From Gemmobacter serpentinus (lineage in GTDB: Bacteria > Pseudomonadota > Alphaproteobacteria > Rhodobacterales > Rhodobacteraceae): 53,349 nt of DNA. Under the pieces are notes generated by a model. The model saw nothing but the letters and a program-made list of their open reading frames with translations. It made no database searches and was not told the origin of the DNA. Positions 53,187-53,349 of the stretch are shown here, piece by piece. Location of the stretch: assembly GCF_008973825.1 (NCBI RefSeq), contig NZ_WCHR01000022.1:1-53349 (forward strand). The letters are read 5' to 3'. Both the position numbers and the translations under genes were made by a program. Position 1 is the first letter of the stretch. Every line of letters starts with the position of its first letter.

Positions 53187-53220
53187 TTGGGCCTGCGGCC
53201 CAATTCACCCCGGGATATTT
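53187..53220. repeat. Hairpin plus dispersed repeat core upstream of purA
   Basis: TTGGGCC, loop TGC, GGCCCAA (53187-53203), then CACCCCGGGATATTT at 53206-53220. This is the fourth copy of the GGATATTT family seen at 38258 and 43819-43901. It sits about 150 bases upstream of purA. Confidence 0.65.
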
Positions 53221-53253
53221 AGAGACATAAAAATGCGGGCCACTTGTCGGCAC

Positions 53254-53349
53254 GGCTCAAGGCTCAAGGCTCAAGGCTCAAGGCTCAAGGCTCAAGGCTC
53301 AAGGCTCAAGGCTCAAGGCTCAAGGCTCAAGGCTCAAGGCTCAAGGCTC
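53254..53349 (+). repeat. Heptanucleotide tandem array (GGCTCAA)n running off the window
   Basis: At least 13.7 perfect copies of GGCTCAA, 96 bases, continuing to the last base of the window. The true length is unknown. On the plus strand it has no stop in any frame (reads Gly-Ser-Arg-Leu-Lys-Ala-Gln repeated); an ATG at 53233 is in frame with it. On the minus strand all three frames are closed by TGA. It lies 200 bases upstream of purA. Confidence 0.97.

Noticed and set aside
53254-53349. CRISPR array at the right edge
   Set aside because: The 7-base units are directly adjacent with no spacers, so it is a simple tandem repeat.

Overview
The window reads as a chromosomal piece of a high-GC alphaproteobacterium, most likely in the Rhodobacteraceae (Paracoccus/Rhodobacter-like). 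This rests on the GC-rich coding style, the mrpA-B fusion operon, the DUF2842 gene after purA, the type of Tad/Flp locus and the pseudoazurin. Both ends lie in repeats: the start of an IS1380-type transposase gene at the left, and a heptanucleotide tandem array running off the right edge. It therefore looks like a whole contig that stopped at two repeats.

Layout. (1) 239-6367: mrpA(B)CDEFG, a multisubunit Na+/H+ antiporter, with nearly every gene overlapping the next. (2) 6513-12789: a periplasmic alcohol-oxidation locus. A divergent CxxxCW rhodanese-like protein faces cytochrome c550 (PedF type), a SoxYZ-like carrier, a Tat-exported zinc metallohydrolase and a calcium-type PQQ alcohol dehydrogenase, followed by a pentapeptide-repeat protein and a small secreted protein. 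(3) 13145-17904: a LuxR-type response regulator, a FIST-domain sensor (NosP-like), a PAS/hybrid histidine kinase (NahK/ErcS-like) and pseudoazurin. This resembles the Pseudomonas regulatory set that governs PQQ ethanol oxidation. (4) 18429-22745: a MarR regulator with a probable leaderless promoter, a small DUF protein, tRNA-Leu(UAA), an unknown protein, a small acetyltransferase and a lytic transglycosylase. (5) 23124-35074: a Tad/Flp pilus locus with two small pilins, cpaB, cpaC, an OmpA-type lipoprotein, cpaE, cpaF, tadB, tadC, tadD, a TPR lipoprotein, the prepilin peptidase and an AAA ATPase. (6) 35209-53053: mostly housekeeping genes (sufE, rnd, purM-purN, a tRNA with CAU anticodon, heme oxygenase, rpiA, sdaA, gor, a DMT transporter, thiamine pyrophosphokinase, purA), with an orphan secreted protein, a VOC protein and a large acidic protein of unknown function.

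How it works together. Regions 2 and 3 look like one physiological unit: an alcohol is oxidised in the periplasm, electrons pass to c550 and onward, and a two-component system with a FIST sensor reports on the process. The roles of the SoxYZ-like carrier, the metallohydrolase and the CxxxCW protein in this unit are not biochemically settled, and this is the best candidate in the window for an undescribed system. The Tad locus is self-contained for pilin processing, ATPase, platform and secretin, but has no tadE/F/G minor pilins and no recognisable cpaD here. Convergent gene ends repeatedly carry GC hairpins or a dispersed repeat with the core CACCCCCGAGGATATTT.
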